From positions 1 through 20,398 of the IMG/VR virus record IMGVR_UViG_3300035670_001469: a stretch of 20,398 bases of DNA; one strand, given 5' to 3'. Position 1 is the first letter of the stretch; every line of letters begins with the position of its first letter. This document shows positions 19,750 through 20,398 of the stretch, in pieces. Source of the DNA: a virus. The position numbers were made by a program, and so were the translations under genes. Under the pieces are notes generated by a model. The model ran no database searches. It was not told the DNA's origin and worked only from the letters and a program-made list of their open reading frames with translations.

Positions 19750-20076
19750 ATGAAAACCATCTCCGTCGTCAAGAATTGGATGAGCTTGGCCACGGTCGAG
19801 GAGCAGCAGCTCCTGGCCGAGCGTGCCGGCACCTCCCGCGGCTACCTGTACCAGCTCTCGGGCGGTCACCGCCAGGCCTCGGCCGAGCTCGGCGCCGCCA
19901 TCGAGCGCGAGAGCAAGGTCATGGCCCGGGCCAGCAAGGGCCGCCTGCCTGTCATCTACCGCACCGACATCGTCGCCGCCTGCCGGGCCTGCGACTTCGC
20001 CCAGCGGTGTCTCGGCGAGCGTGCGGTGGTGTCCGAGTTTCCGATCGTCGGCAAAATCGAGGAGATCAGCGCATGA
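19750..20076 (+). CDS. YdaS/Cro-like HTH regulator with Cys motif
   Basis: 108 aa. The ATG is seven bases after the -10 and has no Shine-Dalgarno, so a leaderless start is likely. Residues 8-50 (NWMSLATVEEQQLLAERAGT then SRGYLYQLSGGHRQAS) form a YdaS-type HTH. The C-terminal half has CRACDFAQRC (C-x2-C-x5-C), a possible metal site, and a short beta-rich end. Position opposite the repressor and control by the same operator make it the Cro-like lytic switch protein. YdaS-family members can also act in toxin-antitoxin pairs, but no toxin gene is visible beside it. Confidence 0.85.
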   Translation: MKTISVVKNWMSLATVEEQQLLAERAGTSRGYLYQLSGGHRQASAELGAAIERESKVMARASKGRLPVIYRTDIVAACRACDFAQRCLGERAVVSEFPIVGKIEEISA

Positions 20077-20213
20077 GCGTGTTGTGGATGATCATCTGCT
20101 TCTGGGCCGGTGGCCTGATCGGATTCTTCGCGGCCACGTTGATGATCATGACCGGTCGGGCCAGCCGCGAGCTCGAGGACATGGAGCGCACGCTGCGGGG
20201 CCCGCGTGATTGA
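20073..20213 (+). CDS. 46-aa membrane protein in the rightward early operon
   Basis: The ATG overlaps the Cro-like stop (ATGA). MSVLWMIICFWAGGLIGFFA and the following residues (to about 27) form one membrane helix at the N-terminus. A short charged tail follows (RASRELEDMERTLRGPRD). It is coupled to both neighbours by overlap. Function unknown; small membrane proteins of this size in early operons often alter host envelope or division processes. Confidence 0.72.
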   Translation: MSVLWMIICFWAGGLIGFFAATLMIMTGRASRELEDMERTLRGPRD

Positions 20214-20379
20214 CCTGCTGCAGGTCGGCATGCGCGTGCTGCTGCCCAGCGGCAACATCGTGCTGCTCGTGCGCCGTGAGCGCGCCGAGTGGATCTGCAC
20301 CTACACCGAGCTCGCCCGGGCCCGCGGTGAGGTGGTCTTCACCGGCGCTTGGCTGCGCCGTCACGGTGTGCGCGCTTGA
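20206..20379 (+). CDS. 57-aa hypothetical protein
   Basis: GTG start overlapping the previous stop (GTGATTGA). The peptide has VLLPSGNIVLLVRRERAEWI, Trp-containing strands and a basic end (GAWLRRHGVRA). It looks like a small beta-barrel (SH3- or KOW-like) fold, but no family was recognised. The TGA overlaps the TTGAC at the window edge. Codon use matches the neighbours, and the overlap supports translation. Confidence 0.65.
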   Translation: MIDLLQVGMRVLLPSGNIVLLVRRERAEWICTYTELARARGEVVFTGAWLRRHGVRA

Positions 20380-20398
20380 CTTTGCCATCTGCTAAAGT
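20377..20398 (+). promoter_or_regulatory. Operator h / promoter at window edge
   Basis: TTGACT followed by TGCCA-TC-TGCTA (20383-20394, two mismatches) and an extended -10-like CTGC-TAAAGT at the last bases. A second reading uses TTGACT as -35 with the -10 just outside the window. Either way, another operator-controlled rightward transcript should begin here. Confidence 0.5.

Noticed and set aside
1-20398. tRNA genes, CRISPR arrays, IS elements and attachment sites
   Set aside because: No cloverleaf-like sequence, repeat-spacer array, transposase or integrase was noticed on either strand.

Overview
This window reads as part of a temperate, short-tailed (podovirus-like) phage or prophage of a GC-rich proteobacterium. 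The high GC with strong third-position G/C bias, the large internal virion protein and the gene order suggest a Burkholderiales-type host and a phage loosely of the Bordetella BPP-1/Burkholderia BcepC6B kind. That placement is inference. No integrase, terminase, capsid, tRNA, CRISPR or IS element is present.

Layout. (1) 1-9534, plus strand: end of the virion region and the lysis region. It holds a 3' gene remnant, a 52-codon gene, a very large putative ejection protein with an ADP-ribosyltransferase-like and an HExxH metallopeptidase-like segment, a beta-helix tail spike, a four-gene lysis-type block (HEARH protein, coiled-coil/TM protein, GH108 endolysin, 3TM holin) and a second beta-helix spike. 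(2) 9531-18830, minus strand: tightly overlapped early genes. Running leftward they are two small ORFs, a small acidic/hydrophobic protein, a DUF2800 Cas4-like nuclease, a DUF2815 ssDNA-binding protein, an HNH homing endonuclease and a family B DNA polymerase. These are followed by a cluster of tiny ORFs with a VRR-NUC nuclease, an SNF2-like helicase and a DUF3310 protein, and finally an HTH regulator that converges on the late genes. (3) 19039-20398: the immunity region. A leftward repressor plus a small membrane protein end at a clear terminator. A divergent rightward YdaS/Cro-like regulator begins a second early operon that leaves the window.

Regulation. The most striking signal is a palindrome, TAGCA-NN-TGCTA, found at eight noncoding or gene-end places. 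Its right half (TGCTA) coincides with an extended -10 element (TGn-TAnnnT), so one sequence appears to be both operator and promoter core. Copies sit before the repressor/Cro pair, before three leftward operons, three times before the HTH gene, and at the right edge of the window. The simplest model is one repressor silencing every lytic promoter. Both switch genes look leaderless.

Two intergenic regions (15868-16057 and 18857-18990) hold nested inverted repeats that fold on paper into multi-branch RNAs. Neither was recognised as a known family. The large virion gene has an N-terminal frame switch where an ADP-ribosyltransferase-like module of different codon use joins. The first tail spike shows a sharp drop in GC at its beta-helix, as expected for a swapped receptor-binding module. 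No gene-free stretch exceeds 300 bases; the longest is 228 bases (15856-16083).
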